Source of the DNA: JBECKS01 sp040235395 | GTDB taxonomy: Bacteria; Pseudomonadota; Gammaproteobacteria; Pseudomonadales; JBECKS01 | DNA length: 6,926 nucleotides | Reading direction: 5' to 3' | Assembly (NCBI GenBank): GCA_040235395.1 | Contig: JBECKS010000158.1 | Span: 1 to 6,926, forward strand | In this document: positions 1-6,421 of the stretch, piece by piece | Position numbering within the stretch: the stretch's first letter is position 1 | Layout of the letters: every line of letters starts with the position of its first letter | Made by a program: the position numbers and the translations under genes | The notes under the pieces: model-generated | Seen by the model: the letters and a program-made list of their open reading frames with translations, nothing else | What the model was told of the DNA's origin: nothing | Database searches by the model: none

Positions 1-430
1 CAAGTTTTTGCATCCGCTCTTCCTTCTTGAAAGGCAAGTCAAGCGCAATCAGTTGGTCAAGCGAGTCAAGCATTCTCAACATCAACGGCGCGATTTGACG
101 TTCCATCTCTGCGCTATGAATAATTGCATTTTCAATATTTTGTGATTCAAGCTTTTGATTCTCAATTTGCTTTTGTAGCTGTTTGATATAAACCGCTAAA
201 CCCTCATTTTCCTTTAGCAAAGCTATATATGTTTGCTGCTTATCCCGTAACTCCTGATCAACTTTTGAAATCTTTTTTTCATCTTCCTGGGCAATCTCAC
301 CTCTTCTTTCACCCTTTTCTATCACAGCATTAATATCGCCTGCATAAATAGAAAAAGTGGGCAAGCCCACGATCACTAACATCAAACACTTTGTAGAAAC
401 TCTATTGATTGCCTTTAAGGAGCCTTTCAT
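1..430 (-). CDS. DUF3450 family periplasmic coiled-coil protein, 3' end off-window
   Basis: First 143 codons of a DUF3450 protein (family members are about 250 residues), truncated by the window edge. The ATG at 430-428 is preceded by an AAAGGT ribosome site about six bases upstream. Residues 1-30 form a signal peptide (basic start, hydrophobic LMLVIVGL, cleavage near IYA|GD), so the product should be periplasmic. Residues about 35-110 are rich in K, E and Q with heptad-like spacing, suggesting a long coiled coil. The diagnostic family block follows at about 108-139: ERQIAPLMLRMLDSL, then LDLPF and EER. From family knowledge, DUF3450 genes commonly sit directly before an ExbB-like gene, ExbB, ExbD, TonB and a TPR protein, and are thought to assist TonB systems; the biochemical role is not established. 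It lies downstream of a TonB-dependent receptor on the same strand, which fits, but an intrinsic terminator separates it from the lipoprotein gene. Family call is firm; function is inferred. Confidence 0.88.
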   Translation of the reverse strand, partial: MKGSLKAINRVSTKCLMLVIVGLPTFSIYAGDINAVIEKGERRGEIAQEDEKKISKVDQELRDKQQTYIALLKENEGLAVYIKQLQKQIENQKLESQNIENAIIHSAEMERQIAPLMLRMLDSLDQLIALDLPFKKEERMQKL

Positions 431-472
431 TTTTTTACCTTTTATTAATCACTTCATTTAACGTTAATAAGC

Positions 473-505
473 AAAAACCGATGGCATTCAAAAATGCCAC
501 CGGTT
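473..505 (-). terminator. Intrinsic terminator after the beta-helix lipoprotein gene
   Basis: A hairpin begins 38 bases after the lipoprotein stop codon. Arms 493-505 and 476-488 pair over 13 bp around a 4-base loop (489-492). Position 500 opposite 481 is a G.U wobble in minus-strand RNA but an A/C mismatch in plus-strand RNA, so the structure is best formed by the minus transcript. On the minus strand five Ts (477-473) follow at the foot of the stem. The stem has a GGTGGCATT / AATGCCATC core. DUF3450 begins only about 45 bases beyond it with no convincing promoter in between, so it may act as a partial terminator inside an operon. Confidence 0.85.
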
Positions 506-543
506 ATGTTTTGCTTAAAGCAGACTGCTTCTTCTTGCCAGTA

Positions 544-1986
544 TTACCAGGTCAATGCCCAGCCATCCCACCAAGGTGTTACACCATTTTCAACAGCACC
601 GGCATAATCAGTAACATCCATAAATCCGGTATCTGCTGTGGTTGATAATGCATAACTCATAGTCAAGGTGTTTGCGAAAGCCGCATCTTCTGCATAATCA
701 GCATCAAGGGTAACGGTTTCTGAAGACACACTACCTACAGCGCTATCAACAACTCCTGAACCGTAATCAACACCAGCTACTTCAACATCACCTTGAAGAT
801 CTGACGTACAATCCAGAAACACATTAGTCCAGATCAGGTTAGTATCAACCAGCGCATAGGTAGCCGCATGATCAACATCCAGACATGCGCCACCACTACT
901 TGTAACGATTGAGTTATAAATATATGCGCCTGTACCTTCACGATGCTTTACAACAGCTGAAGAATTTGTGCTGACAAAGGTTATGTTAGCTAATGTTGGA
1001 TTCGACCGAGGATCAGCGTCCATTGAAGAACCATTGTTATCACTCTCGATGCCGTGGTCGCCAGTTCCGTCAACTACAACCAATGCGTACTGAATGTTTC
1101 CTCTGAAACCTTCGTCCCAGTCAATGCTGTCGTCCTGGTTATTAACCAACAACAAATGTTTTACATTAGGCGCACCACCAAAAAACTCGACTCCGTCATC
1201 AGCATTATTTATAACCTGAAGACCATCAACGGTTGTACCTGAACCAACACCCTGGAAAGTCGCGCCATTAATTTCATTATCAGGTGCAACTGTCTCACCA
1301 CCTTCTGCTATAACCAGATAATTAATGGTGCCGCTGCTATCAGTATTATCATTGCCGCCAAAGTAACCTACGTCACCTTCACCAAGAATATTACAAATCT
1401 CGTCTGTACTATTGTTTGGACATTTATTGTGCTTACCAAAGCCCTGTATTACCAAACCACCCCATTCGCCAGAACCATCATAGTTCTCCGCAGCACCACC
1501 ACTAACCTGCTCTAGTGAACTCATGATAACGGGGTCAGCTGCAGTTCCCTGTACATCAATTTGTGAACCACGAGTGATTACAATAGCGCCACCTGCAAGG
1601 CTACGAATTTCAGTTCCAGCTTCAATTGTTAAAGTGACGGGGTTGTTAAGAAGGGCTGTTTTATCACCTGCTTCCAATTCAAAATCACCAAAACCTACTT
1701 TAACTTTGCTATTTGCAATCCAGATAATATCGTTTGTTAAAGTTACATCACTTCCAATCCTTGGAGGTAAAGTACATTGGTTTTTATTTATACCACCAAC
1801 AAGCAAAGTATCTGTAGTCAGTAGTTTTCCTATGTCACCGCATGCAGCAACACCTGGCTCTTGCGTAAAACTGTTCACAAATTTTTCTAAAGCAGATTTA
1901 CTTCCACCGCTGGAAGAACCGCTGCAAGCAGTTAACGCGGCCGAAGCTCCTAGCACTGCATATGTCAATAAATGTCTTGTTTTCAT
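544..1986 (-). CDS. Outer-membrane lipoprotein, predicted right-handed parallel beta-helix
   Basis: 480 residues. ATG at 1986-1984 with an AAGGTG ribosome site eight bases upstream. The start is a type II signal peptide with lipobox LTAC, so Cys21 should be lipidated; Ser at +2, not Asp, predicts outer-membrane sorting. A Ser/Gly linker (22-29) leads into a short alpha region and then a long run of beta-helix-like coils (about 115-400): VTLTIEAGTEI, ITRGSQIDVQGTAADPVIMSS, WGGLVIQG, GYFGGND, INGATFQGVGSGTTVDGLQV, DDGVEFFGG, DDSIDWDEGFRGNIQYALVV. The tail (460-480) has the YAGAV...WWDGWAL closing motif typical of this family, so the protein looks complete. Six further cysteines (49, 71, 189, 198, 368, 393) could form three disulfides. 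Relatives, common in Bacteroidetes and gammaproteobacteria and sometimes misnamed multidrug transporter, are found beside TonB-dependent receptors. It lies 122 bp after the receptor gene. Inferred role: surface or periplasmic-face partner that binds or processes the receptor's substrate. No catalytic motif recognised. Confidence 0.82.
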   Translation of the reverse strand: MKTRHLLTYAVLGASAALTACSGSSSGGSKSALEKFVNSFTQEPGVAACGDIGKLLTTDTLLVGGINKNQCTLPPRIGSDVTLTNDIIWIANSKVKVGFGDFELEAGDKTALLNNPVTLTIEAGTEIRSLAGGAIVITRGSQIDVQGTAADPVIMSSLEQVSGGAAENYDGSGEWGGLVIQGFGKHNKCPNNSTDEICNILGEGDVGYFGGNDNTDSSGTINYLVIAEGGETVAPDNEINGATFQGVGSGTTVDGLQVINNADDGVEFFGGAPNVKHLLLVNNQDDSIDWDEGFRGNIQYALVVVDGTGDHGIESDNNGSSMDADPRSNPTLANITFVSTNSSAVVKHREGTGAYIYNSIVTSSGGACLDVDHAATYALVDTNLIWTNVFLDCTSDLQGDVEVAGVDYGSGVVDSAVGSVSSETVTLDADYAEDAAFANTLTMSYALSTTADTGFMDVTDYAGAVENGVTPWWDGWALTW

Positions 1987-2016
1987 AAGTTCACCTTAAT
2001 AAATGTCGTTAAATGC

Positions 2017-2051
2017 TTTGATTTAAAAAATCAAACGAATCTTAACGATTC
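2017..2051 (-). other. Two small AT-rich hairpins between receptor and lipoprotein genes
   Basis: The 122-bp gap after the receptor stop holds two adjacent inverted repeats. One is TTTGATTT (2017-2024) with AAATCAAA (2028-2035), a perfect 8-bp stem with a 3-base loop. The other is GAATC (2037-2041) with GATTC (2047-2051) around TTAAC. Both stems are AT-rich and neither is followed by a clean T run on the minus strand, so I do not call a terminator. They could protect or process the mRNA between the two genes, or be chance in AT-rich sequence. I see no convincing separate promoter for the lipoprotein, so co-transcription with the receptor is the simplest reading. Confidence 0.3.
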
Positions 2052-2108
2052 TTTATTAAGTTAAATTAAAATCCGTAAATACTTTATCAAGCGAAAATTA
2101 ATTTCCTG

Positions 2109-5100
2109 TTAAAATGTGTAATTCAAGGTGCCCTTCAAGATACGATTCTTTTTGTATTCACGAACGTTTTTGCCGCCTTGTGTAAAGGAAACCATTGAGT
2201 CGGTAATATTATCGATTGAAACCTTAATACTCAGGTTCTCTTTCACTTGATTCTTTGCATTTACATCAACCTGAATACGAGGTTCCTCGATTATGTCTGG
2301 GAGATCTTGTACACCCACAGCAAATACGCTTTGTCCTTTTCTATTAAGTACCAAGGTATATTCCCATGCCGTTTTGTAGTCATCGAAACCAAACTGAAGA
2401 TTTAGAATATTTTCAGGCTGTCCTTGCATTTTTCGAACGGTATTTCCTGAAATATCAGGCGCATAGAGTGTTACTTCTGAATCAATAACACTTGCGTTAC
2501 CAGATATAAAACCTAAGCCTTTTTCAAATTCTTTTTCCTTCTTGAAATCTATTTCCAATCCAGAAACGATTGCGCTTTCCTGATTCTCAAAAGAATACAC
2601 GACGCTGTCGCCACCACCTGGTTTCGCTACAACTTCGATTGGTCTTGTAAAATCCTTATAAAATAAAGCTAATGATGCGCTTTCTCTATCGCTGAAATAC
2701 CACTCACCTCTTAAATCAAAATTATTAATTTCAGCAATTTCAAGATCGTCATTTCCTGAAAATTTATCTCTGGTTTCAGGGTGATAGAAAATGCTTTCTG
2801 AAATTTCCCTAAAATCTGGTCTGTTTTTTGTTTGGCTAAAACTTACGCGGGTCTGAAAACTTTCATTGTTAAACCAGGTTAGGTTTGCGCTTGGTAGTAG
2901 ACCAGTATCGTCCAACTCTGTCTGCTTAGGTATTCCATTGAAATCAGCTGAGTCTAGCTGCTGAAGCGAATGTTCTGCTCTTGCACCGAGCTCTAGTTTA
3001 TAGAGATCAAAATATTCAAAATTTACTTTTCCGTACGCAGCGGTGTAATCCCATGTGCCTGTGTATTTGTCAGATGGAAGTGTCTGATATAGCAAAACAA
3101 ATCCGCTTGGATTGATGTTAGCGGGGGTCATGATGTGTTCAAGGTTAAGATCTGTATAAACCGTATTGCTGGTATCGTTGTATCCAAATCGCTCAATTGA
3201 GGAATCTCTTTCTCGACTGAAATAATCGAATCCTGCTTTTGCACTTAACTGCCATCGATCTGCACTTTTAACAATCCCTTCTAAACTGGTTCCAAAATCA
3301 ATGTTGTTGTCTTTAAGCTCTATAAACTCTCTGCCAATTGATGAGTCATAAAGCTGATGAGGTGATAGGTCTGGTGTTTCATAGGAATAACTACGGTTAT
3401 CAGGCGAGTTCAAATCCGCTTGAGAAAAACTTAAACGCCAGTTTGCTTTTAAGTCGCTTTCATTATAAAAACGATGCTCGCCCAGGAATTGCTGAATAAA
3501 AAATTGCTTCTCTTCCCATCCTAGATAACTTGCTTTTACGTCACGGTCGTTATCTCCAATAATTCCATCACGATAAATGGCATCAGATTGCGCTTGCCTA
3601 AGCAGCATCGTATTGCTCGTAAACGTATGTTTTGTGCCTACTTCGTATTTAGCGCTGAATACTGCACTTAAATCGATATGATTACTTGTTCGATCATATT
3701 GATATTCATCATCTCCTATTAATACACCGCCGCCATAAGAATAACTTGCGCGCTCACTATCTTCCCTTTCCCATTCGTTTTTATATTTTACGGCTGCTAT
3801 ATAACCCCATTGGTTTTCTGTTCCCTCAATAGGTAGCGTATCCTGCACACTATACTCAATGCCAATATTAGGAACTGGCTTAGTAGTGCTCAGCTTGTAA
3901 TTGTTCTCAAATGCCTGGCCCGCTGTTTGCTTTTGCATATCTGTTAGGGTGCTATTTTTAAATCCATTAATAGATGCTTCAACGGTTGTTGGTAACTCTC
4001 TTCCGCCATCATCAAAGCCCAGGAAATCAGTAGAACCTCCCTCATATGTTTTCACACTTGAAAAAGTTACATTTGAAGTGTGGCTCACAGAAACGCTTAA
4101 TTTTTTCTCTTTTTCACCTGATAGCTGGGCTGTATTCAATTCAATAACGCCCCCCGTTGAATCAGAAGGCAAGTCCGCTGAATTTGATTTGGATACATTA
4201 ATCTGGCTGAGGATTGACGACGGAAAAATATCCAGAGGAACAACACGACGAGTTGGATCAGGACTAGGCAAGCTTGATCCATTTAAAGTCACAGCCGTAT
4301 ATCTTTCGTTTAGCCCTCTAACAACAGCATATTTACCTTGATTAATTGAAACGCCAGCCACACGCTTCAATGCCGATGCTGCGGAACTATCGCCAAAGCG
4401 TGCTAGCTGTTCAGAGCCAATCACATCCAGAATTGCAGATGAATCACGCTCGTCAGCTGTGGCTGTATCAGCAATAAAACTCCCAATAGCCAGTACTTCT
4501 TCAAGATTTTCTGTTCCGACTTTTGCCAGCGAAAGATTCAACTCCATCACGCTATCAGCAAGTATTGTAAAGTCCTTAACTTTTACCGTAGCAAAATCTG
4601 GTGAGGCAATACTCAGTTCATACTGGCCTCTAGGAAGCGACAACTCAAAACTTCCATCTGCTGCACTTGTTGTTGAGTAAGTTCCTGACTCATCCCTGAT
4701 GACAACACCAGCGACAACATCACCTGTTTCCTTGCTTGTCACAAAGCCTGTAACCAGACCAGGCTTTTTCAATTTTTCGTCATTAGCAGCGAAAGCATTG
4801 ATGCTGATGTTGGGCTCAAGCCCCTCTTCTAATAACACGCTTATGTCTACATCTGGTTTGTCATCACTCATGTTAAGCTTGAAGTTCACCAGCTGTTGCC
4901 CATATTGCTGCAGAACAAGCTCATAGCTTCCTGAAGGCAACTCAAAAGAAGCTGTACCGGTTGAAGACAGGAAATAACGATCCTCACCTATTTTTAATAC
5001 TGCGTCAGATAGAGGGCTAAGGTCTTTTAATGCACTTAGAAGAACTTCCCCAGAAAATGCGGTGTTGGGAATAACAAGAAAAGCCAGGAAACTAAGAATT

Positions 5101-5141
5101 AAGCGCTTTTTTACTGCTTTATAAAAATTGGAAGCTACCAC
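2109..5141 (-). CDS. TonB-dependent outer-membrane receptor with two N-terminal carboxypeptidase-regulatory-like domains
   Basis: 1010 residues from a GTG start at 5141-5139. This start has a GGAG ribosome site nine bases upstream (5154-5151). A TTG five codons earlier (5156) overlaps that site and has none of its own, and no in-frame ATG occurs before residue 91. Layout: signal peptide 1-30 (KKR, then hydrophobic core, AFS|GE); a first carboxypeptidase-regulatory/PEGA-like beta domain about 31-105; a second about 129-206 (VTGFV, AGVVIRDESG, DGSFELSLPRGQYELSI); TonB-box-like LEEVLAIG at about 213-220; plug about 232-338 with VVRGLNERYTAVTLNG, DPTRRVVPLDIFP and TGGVIELNT; then a barrel to the C-terminal NYTF ending in Phe, as expected for BAM-assembled barrels. 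No STN signalling domain, so no direct sigma/anti-sigma control is indicated. It should import a scarce or large nutrient using TonB energy; this plug type occurs in receptors of varied or unknown substrate, so none is assigned. It heads the minus-strand cluster. Confidence 0.92.
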   Translation of the reverse strand: MVASNFYKAVKKRLILSFLAFLVIPNTAFSGEVLLSALKDLSPLSDAVLKIGEDRYFLSSTGTASFELPSGSYELVLQQYGQQLVNFKLNMSDDKPDVDISVLLEEGLEPNISINAFAANDEKLKKPGLVTGFVTSKETGDVVAGVVIRDESGTYSTTSAADGSFELSLPRGQYELSIASPDFATVKVKDFTILADSVMELNLSLAKVGTENLEEVLAIGSFIADTATADERDSSAILDVIGSEQLARFGDSSAASALKRVAGVSINQGKYAVVRGLNERYTAVTLNGSSLPSPDPTRRVVPLDIFPSSILSQINVSKSNSADLPSDSTGGVIELNTAQLSGEKEKKLSVSVSHTSNVTFSSVKTYEGGSTDFLGFDDGGRELPTTVEASINGFKNSTLTDMQKQTAGQAFENNYKLSTTKPVPNIGIEYSVQDTLPIEGTENQWGYIAAVKYKNEWEREDSERASYSYGGGVLIGDDEYQYDRTSNHIDLSAVFSAKYEVGTKHTFTSNTMLLRQAQSDAIYRDGIIGDNDRDVKASYLGWEEKQFFIQQFLGEHRFYNESDLKANWRLSFSQADLNSPDNRSYSYETPDLSPHQLYDSSIGREFIELKDNNIDFGTSLEGIVKSADRWQLSAKAGFDYFSRERDSSIERFGYNDTSNTVYTDLNLEHIMTPANINPSGFVLLYQTLPSDKYTGTWDYTAAYGKVNFEYFDLYKLELGARAEHSLQQLDSADFNGIPKQTELDDTGLLPSANLTWFNNESFQTRVSFSQTKNRPDFREISESIFYHPETRDKFSGNDDLEIAEINNFDLRGEWYFSDRESASLALFYKDFTRPIEVVAKPGGGDSVVYSFENQESAIVSGLEIDFKKEKEFEKGLGFISGNASVIDSEVTLYAPDISGNTVRKMQGQPENILNLQFGFDDYKTAWEYTLVLNRKGQSVFAVGVQDLPDIIEEPRIQVDVNAKNQVKENLSIKVSIDNITDSMVSFTQGGKNVREYKKNRILKGTLNYTF

Positions 5142-5150
5142 GAAACCATA

Positions 5151-5154
5151 CTCC
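5151..5154 (-). promoter_or_regulatory. Ribosome binding site that decides the receptor's GTG start
   Basis: GGAG on the minus strand, nine bases before the GTG at 5141. It lies across the upstream candidate TTG codon (5156-5154) and the next codon, so it can serve the GTG but not the TTG. An ATG at 5149-5147 is in another frame and opens only a four-codon reading frame. Confidence 0.65.
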
Positions 5155-5200
5155 AAAAGCCATATTTCGATTCGCGAAGCTTGATGAAAAAAGTTTAAGA

Positions 5201-5240
5201 ATTAATAAATTTATAAAGAAAAATTACAAGGCTTTGTAAA
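5201..5240 (-). promoter_or_regulatory. Putative receptor promoter
   Basis: On the minus strand TTTACA (5240-5235; 5 of 6 to the -35 consensus) is followed after 17 bases by TTTATA (5217-5212), or after 19 bases by the better TATAAA (5215-5210). A second option is TTGTAA (5229-5224) with ATTAAT (5206-5201), 17 bases apart. Both options use parts of the inverted repeat as -35. The region is so AT-rich that -10-like words are expected by chance, so the exact promoter is uncertain. Confidence 0.35.
5224..5239. promoter_or_regulatory. 16-bp perfect inverted repeat, candidate operator for the receptor
   Basis: TTACAA and TTGTAA arms around GGCT. Arm centres are 10 bp apart, one helical turn, as expected for a dimeric regulator binding one face of DNA. 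It overlaps the putative -35 elements of the receptor promoter, so a bound protein would most simply repress. The motif does not match the Fur, PhoB, CRP or TyrR consensus, and no regulator gene lies in the window. Confidence 0.4.
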
Positions 5241-5299
5241 TTTTATATTAAGAATTATTAAATAAAGCCCCTTGATTAAAGTTCACACTCTCATGATCG

Positions 5300-5330
5300 T
5301 TATAAGGTATTCCACAATTACGCCTTATAA
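5300..5330. repeat. Inverted repeat with 8-bp arms in the divergent region
   Basis: TTATAAGG (5300-5307) and CCTTATAA (5323-5330) are perfect complements separated by 15 bases. Arm centres are 23 bp apart, about two helical turns. It lacks an adjacent T run on either strand, so a terminator is unlikely; a two-site operator is possible. It lies about 145 bp before the DUF2214 start and about 160 bp before the receptor start, so it could serve either unit. Confidence 0.4.
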
Positions 5331-5474
5331 AAACTATGTAAGTCTTTGTATTTTATTGATTTGCTTTTAGCTTTTTCTACATGAGTTTGTTAATCAGAGC
5401 ATGTAATTTAATTTGCTTAGAAAGTATTCTTCATTAATATTAAGCTAAGATTCCATTAAAGCTCAGGCTATTTT

Positions 5475-5912
5475 ATGTCCTTCATTATCTTTAAAACCAT
5501 GCATTTACTCGCTGTGCTTATCCTGTTTGCATGTCTATCAATAGAGCTGGCTAGCCTCAAAAACTTAATGCAAAGAAAAGCGTTAAAACGTATCGCTTAT
5601 GTCGACGCATTGTACGGAATTTCGGCTGTCATTGTTCTTGCCTCTGGTTTATATCTGGCATTGAAAGTCGGTAAAGGCGCTGATTTTTATTTTGGCAATC
5701 TGGCCATCTATATAAAGCTCGGCGTTTTTGTCTTTGTCGGTCTAATTTCCATTATTCCTACGATATTTTTTATTAAACAGAGCAAAGGTGAGGGTGAACA
5801 AGAGGTCGAGATTCCTCAAAACATTAAGCGCATTATAATAAGTGAGCTTATTCTGATTTTATGCTTACCTGCCTTTGGTGTACTCCTGGCAAATAATATT
5901 CTGTTATTCTAA
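5475..5912 (+). CDS. DUF2214 family four-helix inner-membrane protein
   Basis: 145 residues with four predicted membrane helices at about 5-27, 45-64, 76-101 and 119-143, and a short charged loop (about 102-118) between helices 3 and 4. The pattern matches DUF2214: HLLAVLILFACLSIELASL in helix 1, then DALYGISA, SGLYLAL, FYFGN, and KLGVFVFVGLISIIPTIFF. Polar residues kept in or near helices are His10, Glu24, Asp44 and Lys81. Function is unknown; the His/Lys four-helix layout is loosely like the HemJ/CopD type of small membrane proteins, but that is a guess. The ATG at 5475 has a weak AGG seven bases upstream. The alternative Met9 would put the start just before the conserved His and cut into helix 1, so 5475 is preferred. 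First gene of a unit with the DUF2141 gene five bases downstream. Confidence 0.8.
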   Translation: MSFIIFKTMHLLAVLILFACLSIELASLKNLMQRKALKRIAYVDALYGISAVIVLASGLYLALKVGKGADFYFGNLAIYIKLGVFVFVGLISIIPTIFFIKQSKGEGEQEVEIPQNIKRIIISELILILCLPAFGVLLANNILLF

Positions 5913-5917
5913 CGATA

Positions 5918-6376
5918 ATGATTAAGCATTTACTTTCAGGAATGTTTTTCTTGCTGTCCATGAGCATGCCCTGCTTTACTTTTTCAAATGACAGCCCAAC
6001 AACAGACAGCATGGGGCAAATACAGATAAACCTGGAAAACCTCCCTGAAAAGAGTGCCGGTCTTATTGTTTTTATCTATCGCTCTAAAGAAAATTTTTTA
6101 AAGCATCCTGAAGAAAGCTTTTACATCCCTAAAGAAGCAATAAATAACAATCAAGTTGTACTTCAAAACATAAGGTTTGGGGATCTAGCCTTGTCCGTTG
6201 CGGCTGATATGAATGGAAATAAGGAGCTGGATACCCGAATCTTTGGCATTCCTGCCGAACCCGTTGGCTTCGCTGGAAACCCTAAATCCAGATTTGGGCC
6301 TCCAAAATTTTCTCAATGCGTCTTCAGCTTTAATGAGCCCTTGCTTAATCTTTCTATCAATCTCATCTCTATTTGA
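5918..6376 (+). CDS. DUF2141 family secreted protein
   Basis: 152 residues. A signal peptide covers about 1-23 (basic MIKH, hydrophobic LLSGMFFLLSMSM, cleavage near FTFS|ND), so the product should be periplasmic or exported. The mature part matches DUF2141: an early beta segment (GQIQINLENLP, GLIVFIYRS), then the diagnostic block ADMNGNKELDTRIFGIPAEPVGF (about 96-118) and RFGPPKF (125-131). The D-x-N-x-N-x-x-L-D stretch could bind a metal such as calcium. Length is normal for the family and the conserved C-terminal block is intact, so the gene looks functional. Biochemical function is unknown. It starts five bases after the DUF2214 stop with no clear ribosome site, which suggests translation is coupled to the upstream gene. 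No terminator follows. Confidence 0.85.
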   Translation: MIKHLLSGMFFLLSMSMPCFTFSNDSPTTDSMGQIQINLENLPEKSAGLIVFIYRSKENFLKHPEESFYIPKEAINNNQVVLQNIRFGDLALSVAADMNGNKELDTRIFGIPAEPVGFAGNPKSRFGPPKFSQCVFSFNEPLLNLSINLISI

Positions 6377-6421
6377 GGCGCCTGTAGCGCACTATATTTC
6401 GCACCATCACGCTTCCTTGTA

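Larger units (their letters stand above)
5195..5263. repeat. Direct repeat pair flanking the candidate operator
   Basis: A 16-base AT-rich word beginning TTAAGAATTA occurs at 5195-5210 and again at 5248-5263, differing at one base. Copies are 53 bp apart, about five helical turns, with the inverted repeat 5224-5239 between them. It could be a pair of binding sites or a chance product of AT-rich DNA. Confidence 0.4.
5142..5474. other. Divergent AT-rich control region
   Basis: This 333-bp stretch has no credible gene. It separates the minus-strand receptor from the plus-strand DUF2214/DUF2141 unit and must hold promoters for both. It contains the inverted repeat 5224-5239, a direct repeat (5195-5210 and 5248-5263, 15 of 16 identical) and a wider inverted repeat at 5300-5330. 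For the plus-strand unit the best promoter I see is weak: TTGCTT near 5413 with TAATAT about 16 bases later. No good Fur, Zur or Pho box was recognised. Confidence 0.6.

Noticed and set aside
431..475. Separate promoter for DUF3450 (TTGCTT with a downstream AT-rich -10)
   Set aside because: No -10 word scores well at usable spacing, and a start there would leave almost no leader before the ribosome site.
518..530. Palindrome AAGCAGACTGCTT just after the lipoprotein stop
   Set aside because: The centre is one base, so only a short weak hairpin can form; it adds nothing to the strong terminator next to it.
1523..1999. 158-codon plus-strand open frame opposite the lipoprotein gene
   Set aside because: It is antisense to a gene with clear family motifs and a lipobox, has no recognisable domain, and is best explained as a shadow.
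3901..4341. 146-codon plus-strand open frame opposite the receptor gene
   Set aside because: It is antisense to the conserved plug region of the receptor and has no credible ribosome site or family motif.
5299..5312. Zur-box-like GTTATA
   Set aside because: Only one half-site matches; the expected TATAAC partner is missing. The better structure is the longer inverted repeat 5300-5330.
5913..5931. Fur-box-like GATAATGATTA at the start of the DUF2141 gene
   Set aside because: The first nine positions match but only about 11 of 19 overall, the second half is absent, and it overlaps the start codon inside a transcribed unit.
6377..6392. Terminator after the DUF2141 gene (GCGC...GCGC)
   Set aside because: The stem is only four pairs and no T run follows.
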